DNA of 39,032 nt from positions 1 through 39,032 of the forward strand of contig NZ_PHSN01000029.1 in NCBI RefSeq assembly GCF_002871005.1. The letters run 5' to 3'. The stretch's first letter is position 1, and each line of letters starts with the position of its first letter. This DNA comes from Acidimangrovimonas sediminis (GTDB lineage: Bacteria; Pseudomonadota; Alphaproteobacteria; Rhodobacterales; Rhodobacteraceae). The translations under genes and the position numbers were made by a program. This document shows positions 38,812 to 39,032 of the stretch, in pieces. Below the pieces are notes generated by a model that was not told the DNA's origin, did no database searches, and saw only the letters and a program-made list of their open reading frames with translations.

Positions 38812-39032
38812 GTCCGCTCCTGTCCTCGCTGTTCCCGGCCGTTCCCTCGGTGCCGGGCTCGGGCCGGGATCCTCACCCGCCGGGCCGCCGCGCACAACAC
38901 CTTTGCATCCCCGCCGATGATGCCCGGGGACGTGCACCCTTCCTCGCCTCAGCTCCGTTCGGATGGTGATCTTCGCGGGCATCGCCGCGCGACCCGATTG
39001 AACGGCGGCTCAGGGCCAGACCGGCAGGCCGT
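38812..39032. other. Upstream region of the oxidoreductase gene, nothing recognised
   Basis: About 220 bases to the window end with no convincing gene on either strand. It presumably includes the promoter of the oxidoreductase gene. Confidence 0.4.

Noticed and set aside
1-39032. CRISPR array or phage structural genes
   Set aside because: No regularly spaced identical repeats and no capsid, tail or terminase-like proteins were found.

Overview
The window reads as chromosomal DNA of a GC-rich alphaproteobacterium, most likely a member of the Rhodobacterales (Paracoccaceae). The evidence is gene content and order: dnaX-ebfC-recR; yajC-secD-secF followed by an Mth938-type protein; a PleD-like cyclase divergent from a DUF3572 gene; HspQ; and dispersed short hairpin elements sharing a CCCCCGA-ATATTT-CGCTCAGAAGAAG core, a pattern I associate with this order. 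The species is not determinable from the sequence alone.

Layout. 1-763: debris (3' end of an IS3-type transposase, a frameshifted antitoxin-like remnant). 764-4380 (minus): dnaX, ebfC, recR and a VOC-fold protein, i.e. replication and repair housekeeping. 4492-7799 (plus): a small phosphatase, a cysteine-rich mini-protein, a DUF1989 protein, a 2OG-Fe(II) oxygenase and an EamA transporter. 7862-8554 (minus): a Nudix hydrolase. 8940-11425 (plus): a secreted EF-hand/His-rich protein, an ECF sigma factor, a one-TM anti-sigma-like protein and a periplasmic metal-sensor-like protein, in an order resembling the CnrYXH logic. 11571-13226 (minus): a PleD-like diguanylate cyclase whose first receiver domain has lost its phosphoacceptor. 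13346-15071 (plus): DUF3572, EcsC and DUF1203 proteins. 15111-22248 (minus): yciB, Mth938-like, TauE/SafE, secF, secD, yajC, LysE, a tandem GFA protein and a free Met-(R)-sulfoxide reductase. 22411-25386 (plus): a STAS/HATPase partner-switching pair and a gamma-glutamyltransferase. 25560-27444: hspQ, a lytic transglycosylase lipoprotein and a LolA-like carrier. 27670-27746: tRNA-Arg(ACG).

From the tRNA to about 37.7 kb lies what I interpret as a decayed integrated element. Remnants of the same kind of tyrosine integrase occur at both ends (about 27.8-28.15 kb and 37.34-37.69 kb), with a dead IS3 transposase and an IS5-family element between them. Inside is an intact module of six membrane or envelope genes and one regulator: a sensor kinase, a response regulator and a secreted PepSY protein (minus), then a DedA-PAP2-LssY three-domain fusion, two tandem paralogous multi-TM proteins each with four G-x4-D motifs, and a stand-alone DedA protein (plus). 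Three of its transcription units carry a similarly placed operator-like sequence (consensus near CWTACSNNTYCGTAWG), which ties the regulator to the membrane genes. I consider this module the best candidate in the window for an undescribed system. DedA and PAP2 families point to undecaprenyl-phosphate or other lipid-phosphate handling; the two G-x4-D proteins are uncharacterised.

The right end (37849-38811, minus) is an ordinary Gfo/Idh/MocA oxidoreductase.
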